A DNA stretch of 64,000 nucleotides from Pigmentiphaga litoralis (GTDB taxonomy: Bacteria > Pseudomonadota > Gammaproteobacteria > Burkholderiales > Burkholderiaceae_B). A program made the translations under genes and the position numbers. The stretch spans positions 3,384,120-3,448,119 of the forward strand of contig NZ_BMXQ01000001.1 in NCBI RefSeq assembly GCF_014651835.1. The letters are read 5' to 3'. The notes under the pieces were generated by a model. It saw only the letters and a program-made list of their open reading frames with translations, searched no databases and was not told the DNA's origin. Shown here piece by piece: positions 1 to 7,913 of the stretch (position 1 is the first letter of the stretch; each line of letters opens with the position of its first letter).

Positions 1-1316
1 GCGGTGGATACTGACCCCGACCCCGACCCGGAACTCGAGCCTGCGCCAGATCCCACCGACGGCGCCGCGCGAAGAAACCGTTCCCCTACCCGCGCCATCA
101 ATTCCGGATCCATGCCCGGTCCATTATCAAGCACGCTCAATCGTTGCTCGCCATCGACCACTTCGCCGTGCAGCGTGACCACACCTTCTTCAGGCGCATG
201 CCGGATCGCGTTGTCGGCCAGGTTGGCCAATGCCTCGCGCAGCATGCCGCGATCGCCAAACAAGTTGAGATTGTCCACGACGTCGACACCCAGGTCGATG
301 CGCCGTTCCCGTGCGCGCGGCAGCAGGGCCAGCGCCACCTCGCGCAGCAGTTCGCCCGCATCGAAATCGCCCAACCGCAGCGTCGCGGTGTCGCTGCGCG
401 CCAGCGCCAGCAACTGGTTGGTGCTGCGCGTGGCATGGCTGACCTGACGCGCCAGTGCGTGCAGCGTCGCGTCTGTATCCAGCTTGTCCTTGGTCAGCAG
501 GGCGTAGTCGATCTGCGTGCGCAGCGTTGCCAGCGACGTGCGAAGCTGGTGCGACGCGTCATCCAGAAAGATGCGTTGCTGGGCCATCACGCTTTGCGTG
601 CGCTGCAGCTGATGGTTGATGGCGCCAACCAATGGCACCACGTCGGCGGGCAGCCCCTCGCTATCGAGCGGCGCCATGTCGGCCGGTGAACGCGTGCGCA
701 CCTGCTGCGCCAGGCGGGCCAGCGGCCGCAGCGCCACGGCTACGATCAGCGCCAGCGCCACCATGACCGCCAGCAATACCAGGCCATCGCGCGTGGCCGC
801 GCGCACCACGAAGTTGCGCGAGAACTGCTGGCGCGACACGGTGTTTTCGGCCACCTGGATGATCAGCCGCTGTGCCGGGCTGCCGCTCAGCGGCTGTGCC
901 AATGGCCGGGTATAGGCGCCCAGCCGCAAGGACTCGCCAAAGTATTCGGCGTCGTAGAACACCGGCACGTTGTCGCGCAGCGGCTCGGGCGGCAACGGCA
1001 GGTCGGGGCTGCCGATCTCAATCACACCGTCGGCCGTGGCGACACGAAAGTAGACCGCACCGTTGGCCGTCAGCTGGAAGAACTCGAACAGCCGGTACGG
1101 CAATTCAATGGACAGCCCGCCCGATGCGGTCGAGACATTGGCATCGAGCGACCGCAGCGCCCCCGACAACGACCGGTCATACGCCGCATCGGCCGATGCC
1201 AGGGCGTCCACCCGCGTTGCCACCAGTTCCGCGCCCACCACCAGCAACATGGCCGGCAGCAGCAAGGACAGCAACTGCGCCGTCAGGCTCAGCCGCCTAA
1301 ACCGGCTCCAGGACAT
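1..1316 (-). CDS. tctE: TctE-type sensor histidine kinase, 3' end outside window
   Basis: Membrane histidine kinase, partner of the adjacent TctD-like regulator; in the family this pair senses tricarboxylates and controls tctCBA. The frame is open from an ATG at 1316 to the window edge (438 residues seen). There is an N-terminal membrane segment at about 10-30, a periplasmic region, a second segment near 165-185, then the dimerisation box DASHQLRTSL with phospho-acceptor H256, and the ATP-binding box DNGPGM near residue 400. The H-box has Ser where the family normally has Pro. After the ATP box the lid becomes a run of Gly and Ser before the sequence ends. The start overlaps the end of the regulator gene by 20 bases, so the two are cotranscribed. 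No tctCBA lies in the window. Confidence 0.9.
   Translation of the reverse strand, partial: MSWSRFRRLSLTAQLLSLLLPAMLLVVGAELVATRVDALASADAAYDRSLSGALRSLDANVSTASGGLSIELPYRLFEFFQLTANGAVYFRVATADGVIEIGSPDLPLPPEPLRDNVPVFYDAEYFGESLRLGAYTRPLAQPLSGSPAQRLIIQVAENTVSRQQFSRNFVVRAATRDGLVLLAVMVALALIVAVALRPLARLAQQVRTRSPADMAPLDSEGLPADVVPLVGAINHQLQRTQSVMAQQRIFLDDASHQLRTSLATLRTQIDYALLTKDKLDTDATLHALARQVSHATRSTNQLLALARSDTATLRLGDFDAGELLREVALALLPRARERRIDLGVDVVDNLNLFGDRGMLREALANLADNAIRHAPEEGVVTLHGEVVDGEQRLSVLDNGPGMDPELMARVGERFLRAAPSVGSGAGSSSGSGSGSVST
13..30. repeat. GACCCC hexamer, three copies
   Basis: Three head-to-tail copies of GACCCC (the last ends in G) lie inside the kinase gene and encode part of a Gly/Ser run in the ATP-lid region. 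The unit is six bases, so copy-number change would not shift the frame but would lengthen or shorten the lid. Confidence 0.7.
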
Positions 1317-1962
1317 AGCCCAGTCCTCGCAGGGTAACGATACGCACGCCGCTGTTCTCCAGCCGCTTGCGCAGCCGGTGCACCACGACCTCGACCAGTT
1401 CGGGGGCAACGTGCTCGTCGTCGCCAAACACCCGGTCCACCAGGTCCTGCTTGGACACCGGTTCGCCACTACGCAGGATCAACGCGCGCAGCACGCCGTA
1501 CTCGCGCGGGGGCAAGGCCAGCTGTTGCTGCTGCAGGGTGAATTGTCGGGTGACCGTATCGAAGGCCAACGGGCCGCACGCAAAGCGCGGGTGGCTGATA
1601 CCGCGCGCGCGGCGCACCAGGGCCGTCAGGCGCGCCTCGAGTTCAGCCAGCGCAAAGGGCTTGGCCAGGAAATCATCGGCGCCTTCGTTGAGCGTGCTCA
1701 CTCTTTCGGCAAGGGAGTCGCGGGCGGTCAGGATCAGCACCGGCATCCGCAGATCGCGAGCACGCAGGCGTTGCAGAACGGTATGGCCTGCCATGCCGGG
1801 CAGGCCCAGATCGAGAACCAGTACGTCGTAGGTCTGGGTGTCGAGCGAGGTCTCCACGAGCCGCCCATCGTCGACCCAGTCGACGCGCCAGCTCAGTTCC
1901 TCCAGCGCCTTGCATAGCCACTGGCCCAGTTCTCGTTCGTCTTCGGCTAGAAGGATGCGCAT
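1297..1962 (-). CDS. tctD: TctD-like OmpR-family response regulator
   Basis: DNA-binding response regulator of 221 residues that would be phosphorylated by the overlapping TctE-type kinase. The receiver domain covers about 1-115, with acidic residues E7/D8, phospho-acceptor D51 in LVLDLGLPG, T79 and K101. The C-terminal winged helix (about 125-220) carries the typical PPREYGVLRALI helix and ends with RGLGYVL. The gene begins at an ATG at 1962 and its last 20 bases overlap the kinase start. The family usually activates a tricarboxylate or related uptake operon; the target cannot be seen here. It is transcribed in the same direction as the ligAB pair, but 98 bases separate it from ligA. Confidence 0.92.
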   Translation of the reverse strand: MRILLAEDERELGQWLCKALEELSWRVDWVDDGRLVETSLDTQTYDVLVLDLGLPGMAGHTVLQRLRARDLRMPVLILTARDSLAERVSTLNEGADDFLAKPFALAELEARLTALVRRARGISHPRFACGPLAFDTVTRQFTLQQQQLALPPREYGVLRALILRSGEPVSKQDLVDRVFGDDEHVAPELVEVVVHRLRKRLENSGVRIVTLRGLGYVLEPV

Positions 1963-2060
1963 GGCGGGCGCGGCAAACGCGCTAGAGCTGTCGGAGCCGC
2001 GATTCTAGTCCCGAATATCCCGGACTCCGAATTGCGGCACAGCAGTTGCCTGACCGATAC

Positions 2061-2453
2061 CTAGCGCATCGTCGGAACGTTGCGGGTATTCATGAAGTCC
2101 TCGAAGCTTTCCCCGCGCATGGCTGCATAGACCTTAAGGTTGGGCATGCTGACAACCCGGGCGAACTTTTCGAGCACAAAGAAGTTGGCGCCATGACGCA
2201 CCAGGCCGATCCAGTCCTGCGCGCGGATCATCGCCTTTTCTTCGTCGGTCAGTCCGGCCGCTGTCATGCTCGCTTCCGGATCGTCCACGAACGCCTTGCG
2301 TACCTCGGCGCCGATCATGTTCCAGAAAAAGCGGTTCAGCTTGAGCACGCGGTGGCTGGTCCGGATGTCGAACACATAGGTGCCCGCCAGGTCTTCCAGC
2401 CCCGCCAGTTGCGGATTGGTGAAGACGGGTTGGGTGAACGCGGGTGAGCTCAT
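2061..2453 (-). CDS. ligA: Protocatechuate 4,5-dioxygenase alpha subunit (LigA family)
   Basis: Small subunit of a class III extradiol ring-cleavage dioxygenase; it caps the active site of the catalytic LigB-type subunit encoded just upstream. The protein is 130 residues, all helical, with LigA hallmarks such as LNRFFWNM, DWIGLVRHGANFFVLEK and a C-terminal MRGESFEDFMNTRN. The ATG at 2453 overlaps the ligB stop by four bases (ATGA), showing translational coupling. A longer frame extends upstream but only reads ligB out of frame. The substrate could be protocatechuate or a methoxylated or hydroxylated relative such as gallate; the neighbouring demethylase genes favour a vanillate- or syringate-derived acid. 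Confidence 0.9.
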   Translation of the reverse strand: MSSPAFTQPVFTNPQLAGLEDLAGTYVFDIRTSHRVLKLNRFFWNMIGAEVRKAFVDDPEASMTAAGLTDEEKAMIRAQDWIGLVRHGANFFVLEKFARVVSMPNLKVYAAMRGESFEDFMNTRNVPTMR

Positions 2454-3334
2454 GACGCCACCTCCGAGGCTGCGCGGGTTTCGGCAATGTCGGCGCTGCC
2501 GGCCGACTCGTACAGCACGACCGTCATGGCGGTCGTGGTGGCCAGATAGTAGTTCTGGTGCAGCTTGCGGATCGGGCCTTCGATGGCGCCGCGCATGGCC
2601 AGCCACATGATCTGCTCGACGCTCTCGGCGCCGCCGAGCCGCACGTAATCGGCGTGCGTCATCTTCGTCAGCTGTTCAGGATCTTCTTCCAGCAGGCGAA
2701 GGAATTCCATATCCCATTCGGTATTGTTGAAGCCGGTGCGCTCGCCATGGATCTGGTGCGACAAGCCGCCCGTGCCCACCACCACGACCTTCAGGTCTTC
2801 GGGATAGGACTCGATGGCGCGGCGCACGGCCTGGCCCAGCCGATAACAGCGGCGCGCGGTCGGCAACGGGTACTGCAGCACGTTGATCGCAATCGGCACC
2901 ACCGCACCGGGCCAGTCCGGATCATGCGGCCACAGCAGCGGCAGCGGCGACGCGCAGCCGTGATCGAGCGGTTTGTCCTGGAAGACAGTCAGGTCGAACT
3001 CATCGTTCACCAGCGACTCGGCAATGTGCGCCTGGAAGTCGACGTTGCCCTTGATCGCGGGCAGGTTGCGCAAGCCCGCGCCTTCATCGGCCACCGGAAA
3101 GCGATCGGCCACGCCCAGCGCAAAGGTCGGGTACACGTCGAAAAAGAAGGTGGTGCAGTGGTCGTTGTAGAAGAAGACCAGCACGTCGGCCTGCTTTTCG
3201 GCCAGCCAGGCCGCGACCGGTTTGTAGCCCTCGAACAGGGGGGCCCAATCGGGATCCGCCTGCTTGCCCTTGTCGTAGGCGACGCCGATGGTGGGCACGT
3301 GCGAGGTGCCGATTGCGCCGATGATTCTTGCCAT
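2450..3334 (-). CDS. ligB: Protocatechuate 4,5-dioxygenase beta subunit (LigB family)
   Basis: Catalytic Fe(II) subunit (294 residues) that opens a catecholic ring next to one hydroxyl (meta cleavage). Visible active-site features are H12 in GTSHVPT, H59 in YNDHC, the catalytic-base His near 193 in GGLSHQIHG, and a Glu at about 237-240 in the GGAESVEQIMW stretch that matches the LigB metal ligand region. The ATG at 3334 is preceded by AGGAGACC. It forms a two-gene unit with ligA and lies 31 bases downstream of the GntR-family regulator on the same strand. The later enzymes of the 4,5-cleavage route (ligC, ligJ, ligK) are not in this window. Confidence 0.92.
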   Translation of the reverse strand: MARIIGAIGTSHVPTIGVAYDKGKQADPDWAPLFEGYKPVAAWLAEKQADVLVFFYNDHCTTFFFDVYPTFALGVADRFPVADEGAGLRNLPAIKGNVDFQAHIAESLVNDEFDLTVFQDKPLDHGCASPLPLLWPHDPDWPGAVVPIAINVLQYPLPTARRCYRLGQAVRRAIESYPEDLKVVVVGTGGLSHQIHGERTGFNNTEWDMEFLRLLEEDPEQLTKMTHADYVRLGGAESVEQIMWLAMRGAIEGPIRKLHQNYYLATTTAMTVVLYESAGSADIAETRAASEVAS

Positions 3335-3365
3335 TTCAGGTCTCCTCGTGCCGCCGTGCGGACGA

Positions 3366-4094
3366 TCAGTGGCCCGATGCCGCGCGTGCGGCTTCGGGAA
3401 ATTCTTCTATGCGAACCGCAACCTGGCCGGTCCGCTCCATGTGCATGCTGTTTTCTTGGGTGACGGCATGATCGCGGAACAGGAATTCCGCCCGATCGCC
3501 CTTGCCCGCCGCGATCGCCTCGACGATCGAATGATGCTGGCGGTGCGCATAGAACAGCAGGTCGAACACCGTTCGCTTGTCCAGATGCGCGAAGGCAATC
3601 GCGCGCGGCGCCGCGAACGGCACCAGGTTGCAGCGCGCTGCCAGTTCTTCCAGCAACGGGATCCGTGCGCCGGCCAGCACCAGCGCATGAAAGCGCGCGT
3701 TCATTTCGCCGTAGCGCAGTTCTTCATCGACGGTGATTTCCCGTTGGGTAAACAAGGCATCGCCTTCGGCCAGGCAGGCGCGCAGGCCATCCAGGATCTC
3801 GGGCGACGCGCCCCGTTCGGCCAGGGTCCGAGCCGCCATGCCTTCCAGCGACGCGCGAAGACGCAGCGCGTCCAGGGATTCGTCGGGCGTAAAGGCGCGG
3901 ACCGCGTAGCCGCGCTGGCCGGAACGAACCAGCAGGCCTTCCTGGGCGAGCACCGGCAAGGCCTGCCGGATCGGCATGCGCGAGGTGCCCAGGCGCAGCG
4001 CAAGTTCGGCCTCGCGCAGGCGTTCGTCGGGCGCGAGTTCGCCGTTCAGGATCATCTCCCGCAACTGCAGGGTGGTGGACGTCGGTCGAAGCAT
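3366..4094 (-). CDS. GntR-family (FCD subclass) regulator, VanR-like
   Basis: Transcription factor of 242 residues: a winged helix at about 8-70 (TSRMPIRQALPVLAQEGLL is typical of GntR) and an FCD ligand domain at about 75-215 with the usual metal-binding histidines (NARFHALV, HRQHHSI, FRDHA). An in-frame ATG exists 132 bases upstream, but the start at 4094 matches family length and places a GGGATCCC palindrome just ahead of the gene. It sits between ligBA (same strand) and the divergent reductase/oxygenase operon. VanR of Caulobacter, an FCD-GntR repressor of vanillate demethylase genes, binds an ATTGGATCCAAT-type site, so a vanillate-type repressor role is inferred. Confidence 0.88.
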   Translation of the reverse strand: MLRPTSTTLQLREMILNGELAPDERLREAELALRLGTSRMPIRQALPVLAQEGLLVRSGQRGYAVRAFTPDESLDALRLRASLEGMAARTLAERGASPEILDGLRACLAEGDALFTQREITVDEELRYGEMNARFHALVLAGARIPLLEELAARCNLVPFAAPRAIAFAHLDKRTVFDLLFYAHRQHHSIVEAIAAGKGDRAEFLFRDHAVTQENSMHMERTGQVAVRIEEFPEAARAASGH

Positions 4095-4104
4095 GATTTG
4101 GCCA

Positions 4105-4120
4105 TTTGGGATCCCGAATC
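4105..4120. promoter_or_regulatory. Candidate GntR/VanR-like operator 1
   Basis: ATTTGGGATCCCGAAT is a 16-base near-perfect palindrome (one mismatched pair) ending 11 bases upstream of the GntR start codon. Its GGATCC core resembles known VanR operators. The 12-base string GGGATCCCGAAT recurs exactly 84 bases away, about eight helical turns. The position suggests autoregulation. Confidence 0.6.
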
Positions 4121-4187
4121 GATTGTACCCGTAAGCTGAAGCACGTAATACCGGCATCCATTCGGGTAAACACTCCCCGTTGACGAA

Positions 4188-4203
4188 GCTCGGGATCCCG
4201 AAT
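4188..4203. promoter_or_regulatory. Candidate GntR/VanR-like operator 2
   Basis: A second copy of GGGATCCCGAAT; here TCGGGATCCCGA (4190-4201) is a perfect 12-base palindrome. It lies between the divergent regulator and reductase genes, where it could control both. Confidence 0.6.
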
Positions 4204-4267
4204 AGGCTGTCACCAGCGTGATCCATCCGGCATGTTCAGGCAGAAGACCAGGCAGAATCCCGCCAGG

Positions 4268-4298
4268 GGATCCGCTGAAGGATCCCGCTCATGGATCC
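4268..4298. promoter_or_regulatory. Cluster of three GGATCC half-palindromes
   Basis: GGATCC recurs at 4268-4273, 4280-4285 and 4293-4298 with spacings of 12 and 13 bases, immediately upstream of the reductase gene. Five GGATCC in 190 bases is far above chance. The flanks are less conserved than in the two sites upstream, so these may be weak accessory sites or part of the promoter region. Confidence 0.4.
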
Positions 4299-4365
4299 CA
4301 CGTAACGACTCATCATGACCCGGCGCCATGCAGCGACCGGGCATCCCGCCCTCAGGAGACACCCG

Positions 4366-5343
4366 GTGCGGCCACGTTTATTTGACGTTCACGTTGCCGC
4401 GTTGCGGCCCCTGACGCCCCAGGTCAACGAATACCTGCTGCGCGCTGCCGATGGTGGCCCCCTGCCCGCGTACGAGGCCGGCGCCCACATCGAATTGCAT
4501 TGGACGATGCCCGACGGCGAGCCCATGCTGCGCCACTATTCCCTGATCGGCGGCGACGCCACCCGTGACGATCCGCCAGGCGTCTGGCGCATTGCCGTGC
4601 AGCGCGAAGACCGTGCGCGCGGGTCGGCCGACCTGCACCGCCGCTATATCGCGGGCATGGCGCTGACGTGCTCCCACCCCATTCATCACTTCCGCATGGA
4701 CCGCCGCGATACCCACAGCGTGCTGATCGCCGGCGGCATCGGCATCACGCCCATTCTGTCCATGCTGCGCAGTGTCGTGCGGCGCGGATGCAGCTTCGAC
4801 ATGATCTACACCGCGCGGACGGCGGAACGCATGGCCTATCGGCATGAGGTCGCAACCCTGGCCGGCGCGCGCGGACGCCTGCATGAAACCAGCACCCATG
4901 GCAGGCTCGATGTGGCGGGGTACCTGTCTACCCAGCCCGCCGGCGCAACCGCCTACGTATGCGGCCCGGCAACGCTGACGCAGGCCGTGAAAGACGCCGC
5001 CGCCGCGCTGGGCTGGGATCCCGCCCGCGTCCGCAGCGAAGTGTTTGCCGCCGCGCCGTCCGTGGACGACGTGGCCTTCGCCGTGGAATTGCGCGCATCC
5101 GGACGCACGCTGCGCGTGCCCGCGGGCGCGACCATTCTCGACACGCTGACTGCTGCGGGCCTGCACCCGCTGTACGACTGCCGCCGCGGCGAATGCGGGC
5201 TCTGCCCGATGCCGGTGGTGGCGGCCGACGGTCCGCTGCGCCACCGCGACAGCTACTTGTCGGCCGACGAACGCGCGGCTGGCAAGAGCCTTTGTATCTG
5301 CGTATCGCGCATGCAGGGCGAACTGCTGGTGCTCGACGCGTAA
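4366..5343 (+). CDS. VanB-like ferredoxin reductase of a Rieske oxygenase
   Basis: Cytoplasmic electron-transfer subunit that takes electrons from NAD(P)H through flavin to a [2Fe-2S] centre and on to the Rieske oxygenase encoded next. Order: flavin-binding barrel (about 5-100, with RHYSL), nucleotide domain (about 105-215, with GGIGITPILSM and YVCGP), and a C-terminal plant-type ferredoxin domain with CRRGECGLC plus a last Cys in LCICVSR. I chose the GTG at 4366 because CAGGAGA lies seven bases ahead and the 325-residue product fits the family; an ATG at 4315 lacks a ribosome site. The stop is 54 bases before the oxygenase start. Confidence 0.88.
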   Translation: MRPRLFDVHVAALRPLTPQVNEYLLRAADGGPLPAYEAGAHIELHWTMPDGEPMLRHYSLIGGDATRDDPPGVWRIAVQREDRARGSADLHRRYIAGMALTCSHPIHHFRMDRRDTHSVLIAGGIGITPILSMLRSVVRRGCSFDMIYTARTAERMAYRHEVATLAGARGRLHETSTHGRLDVAGYLSTQPAGATAYVCGPATLTQAVKDAAAALGWDPARVRSEVFAAAPSVDDVAFAVELRASGRTLRVPAGATILDTLTAAGLHPLYDCRRGECGLCPMPVVAADGPLRHRDSYLSADERAAGKSLCICVSRMQGELLVLDA

Positions 5344-5397
5344 GGCGTCGTGTCGCGACCGCCCGTCCGCCCGAATCCCCTGTCTGAAGGAGTTGCC

Positions 5398-6492
5398 ATG
5401 CCTGCCGTCATTCCCCTGCGCCGAGCCGAACCCGCCTTCGATGCGGGCGGCTTTGCCAACCATGCGACGCCTGCCGTGCGCAACTGCTGGTACGTGGCCG
5501 GCCGCAGCACCGAGATCAGCCGCGAGCTGATGCGCCGCAAGCTGCTCGGCGTGGACGTTGCCCTGTATCGCACCCTGGCCGGCGACCCGGTTGCGGTTCG
5601 CAACCGTTGCCCGCACCGTTCGTTTCCGCTAGCCAAGGGCAAGCTCGACGGCGACATCCTGGTGTGCGGCTATCACGGCATGCAATTCGATCCGTCGGGG
5701 CAGTGCGTGAACATGCCATCGATGCCCACCACGCCCACGCATGCCAGCGTACGCACCTATCCCTGTGTGGAGCGCGGCCCGCTGGTGTGGATATGGATGG
5801 GCAATCCCGACTTGGCCGACCCCGCGTTGATCCCCGATACGCATTGGCTCAGCGATCCGGGCTGGGCCAGCGTGACCGGCGACTTCCACATGAAGTCCGA
5901 CTACGTGTCCATGCACGAAAACCTGCTGGACCAGACGCACTTCCCTTTTTTGCATCCGGGCACGGTCGGCACGCCGGAATACGCGCGGTCCAAGCTGGAC
6001 GTACGCGAAGAAGACGACCGCGTCATCATCCATCGTGCGCTGCGCAACTCGCCGCCGCCAGGCATCTACGGCGTGCCGGCCGGGATCATGCACAAACAGG
6101 TCGACCGCTATTCGGACTCGCAATTCGCGTCGCCCGCCATGCACGTGGCCTTTGCCCGCATCGTGGATCCGGAGCCCGATGAAGGGCGCCCATCGCAATA
6201 CCGCTTCACCATCACCCATCTGATCACCCCCGAAAGCGAAGGCGCGATCCATTACTGGTGGTTCAACTCGCGCGACTTCAAGCTTGGTGACGCCGAGGCC
6301 GACACCTTCCTCAAGGCCGCATCCGAGCAGGCCTATCTGGAAGACGTCGATGCACTCGAAGCCATCCTGGACGTGGTCACGTCGGAAGACGAACCGCAAT
6401 TCGACCTGAACTTTGCCCCCGACAAGCCGGGCCTGCTCATGCGCAGGATCCTGCACCGACGCGCGGCCGGGGAAGCAGGCTACCCGGCCTGA
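5398..6492 (+). CDS. VanA-like Rieske aromatic O-demethylase/oxygenase
   Basis: Terminal oxygenase (364 residues) expected to hydroxylate the methyl of a methoxy-aromatic acid so that it leaves as formaldehyde. The Rieske cluster is bound by C71, H73 (CPHR), C90 and H93 (CGYHG). The mononuclear iron site reads NLLDQTHFPFLH, giving D178, H181 and H186. The ATG at 5398 follows GAAGGAG; an ATG 48 bases earlier lacks such a site. The reductase gene upstream and the formaldehyde dehydrogenase downstream fit a vanillate-, isovanillate- or syringate-type demethylase. The exact substrate cannot be read from sequence, and phthalate-type hydroxylation is a less likely alternative. Confidence 0.87.
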   Translation: MPAVIPLRRAEPAFDAGGFANHATPAVRNCWYVAGRSTEISRELMRRKLLGVDVALYRTLAGDPVAVRNRCPHRSFPLAKGKLDGDILVCGYHGMQFDPSGQCVNMPSMPTTPTHASVRTYPCVERGPLVWIWMGNPDLADPALIPDTHWLSDPGWASVTGDFHMKSDYVSMHENLLDQTHFPFLHPGTVGTPEYARSKLDVREEDDRVIIHRALRNSPPPGIYGVPAGIMHKQVDRYSDSQFASPAMHVAFARIVDPEPDEGRPSQYRFTITHLITPESEGAIHYWWFNSRDFKLGDAEADTFLKAASEQAYLEDVDALEAILDVVTSEDEPQFDLNFAPDKPGLLMRRILHRRAAGEAGYPA

Positions 6493-6522
6493 CCCCGACC
6501 GCCCATCCGGCCACGTGCCTGA

Positions 6523-6561
6523 GCCCGGCGTGACACGCCTGGCCAGGCACCGACACCGGGC
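6523..6561 (+). other. Intercistronic dyad between oxygenase and dehydrogenase
   Basis: The perfect 12-base palindrome GCCTGGCCAGGC (6537-6548) sits inside outer arms GCCCGG (6523-6528) and CCGGGC (6556-6561). The RNA could fold as an interrupted hairpin ahead of the fdhA ribosome site. There is no T-run, so it is more likely a processing or stabilising element than a terminator. Confidence 0.3.
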
Positions 6562-6582
6562 CACCACCGAGGAGACAGATCC

Positions 6583-7776
6583 ATGACATCCAATCGAGGC
6601 GTTGCCTATATCGGGCAAGGCAAGGTCGAAGTCCAGCACATCCCCTATCCCAAACTCGAGGACCCACGCGGCCGGCGCATCGACCACGGCGTGATCCTGA
6701 AAGTCGTGTCGACCAACATTTGCGGGTCTGACCAGCACATGGTGCGCGGCCGCACCACCGCCGAAGAAGGACTGATCCTCGGGCACGAGATCACCGGCGA
6801 AGTCATCGAAGCCGGCAAGGATGTCGAAATGCTCAAGATCGGCGACCTGGTCTCGGTCCCGTTCAACGTGGCATGCGGCCGCTGCCGCACGTGCAAGGAA
6901 CAGCACACCGGCGTCTGCCTGACGGTCAATCCGTCACGCGCCGGCGGGGCTTATGGGTATGTGGACATGGGCGGCTGGGTCGGCGGCCAGGCCGAGTTCG
7001 TCATGGTGCCGTATGCCGACTTCAACCTGCTGCGCTTTCCCGACAAGGACCAGGCCATGTCGAAGATCCGCGACCTGACATGCCTGTCCGACATCCTGCC
7101 GACCGGCTACCACGGCGCGGTCACTGCAGGCGTCGGGCCGGGCAGCACGGTGTATGTGGCCGGCGCCGGGCCCGTCGGGCTGGCCGCCGCGGCCTCCGCA
7201 CGCCTGCTGGGTGCGGCCGTTGTCATCATAGGCGACGTCAACCCCGTGCGGCTGGAACACCCCAAGCGCCTGGGCTACGAAACGGTCGACCTGTCGCTGG
7301 ACGTGTCTTTGGCCGACCAGATCGCGCAGATCCTGGGCGAGCCCGAAGTCGACAGCGCCGTCGATGCCGTCGGCTTCGAAGCGCGCGGCCACGGCCACAG
7401 CGGCGCGCAGCACGAAGCCCCCGCGACCGTGCTCAATTCCCTGATGGAAGTCACGCGCGCCGCCGGCCGCATCGGGATTCCGGGCCTGTACGTGACCGAC
7501 GACCCTGGCGCCACCGACAGCGCCGCGCGCAAGGGCGCGCTCAGCGTGCGTTTCGGGCTGGGCTGGGCCAAGTCCCATTCGTTTTTCACGGGGCAGACCC
7601 CGGTCATGAAATACAACCGTGCGCTGATGCAGGCCATTCTGTGGGATCGCATCAAGATCGCCGACACCGTCGGCGTCGAAGTCATCTCGCTCGATGAAGC
7701 GCCCAAGGGGTACGCCGAATTCGATTCCGGCGCGCCCAAGAAGTTTGTGATCGACCCGCACGGCATGCTGGCTTAG
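6583..7776 (+). CDS. fdhA: Zinc-dependent formaldehyde dehydrogenase, glutathione-independent type
   Basis: NAD-dependent medium-chain dehydrogenase (397 residues) that oxidises formaldehyde to formate. Catalytic-zinc residues C47 (NICGSD) and H68 (GHE) and structural-zinc cysteines C98, C101, C104 and C112 sit one residue from their positions in the Pseudomonas putida enzyme, whose length is also nearly the same. The Rossmann motif is GAGPVGLAAA. The ATG follows GAGGAGACAGATCC. The gene closes the reductase-oxygenase operon, where it would remove the formaldehyde made by demethylation. This context is the best evidence that the oxygenase is an O-demethylase. Confidence 0.92.
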   Translation: MTSNRGVAYIGQGKVEVQHIPYPKLEDPRGRRIDHGVILKVVSTNICGSDQHMVRGRTTAEEGLILGHEITGEVIEAGKDVEMLKIGDLVSVPFNVACGRCRTCKEQHTGVCLTVNPSRAGGAYGYVDMGGWVGGQAEFVMVPYADFNLLRFPDKDQAMSKIRDLTCLSDILPTGYHGAVTAGVGPGSTVYVAGAGPVGLAAAASARLLGAAVVIIGDVNPVRLEHPKRLGYETVDLSLDVSLADQIAQILGEPEVDSAVDAVGFEARGHGHSGAQHEAPATVLNSLMEVTRAAGRIGIPGLYVTDDPGATDSAARKGALSVRFGLGWAKSHSFFTGQTPVMKYNRALMQAILWDRIKIADTVGVEVISLDEAPKGYAEFDSGAPKKFVIDPHGMLA

Positions 7777-7880
7777 ATCGTGGTGGCTTAAGGGAAGGAC
7801 GCGGCCGCCGCGACTCATTCCAATCGGGTATCACCGACCGACGAAATGCGTATTGGACGTAGGCGGCCAACGTTCTCACA

Positions 7881-7908
7881 CTCCGGGGAAACCAACAATT
7901 CCCCGGAG
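7881..7908 (+). promoter_or_regulatory. Leader hairpin that masks the ribosome-binding site
   Basis: Perfect 10-base inverted repeat: CTCCGGGGAA (7881-7890), loop ACCAACAA, TTCCCCGGAG (7899-7908). The last four bases of the 3' arm are the GGAG Shine-Dalgarno core of the receptor gene, five bases before its ATG at 7914. In RNA the site would be fully paired, so translation should depend on melting of the hairpin. There is no T-run, which argues against a terminator. Confidence 0.6.
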
Positions 7909-7913
7909 ACATC

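Noticed and set aside
4268-4298. GGATCC repeats read as a CRISPR-like or transposon-end array
   Set aside because: The shared unit is only six bases, the spacers are 12-13 bases, and no transposase or cas gene is present; an operator cluster explains it better.
4378-5616. A 412-codon minus-strand frame opposite the VanB-like reductase
   Set aside because: Shadow of a gene with clear flavin, NAD and ferredoxin motifs; no ribosome site and no motif of its own.
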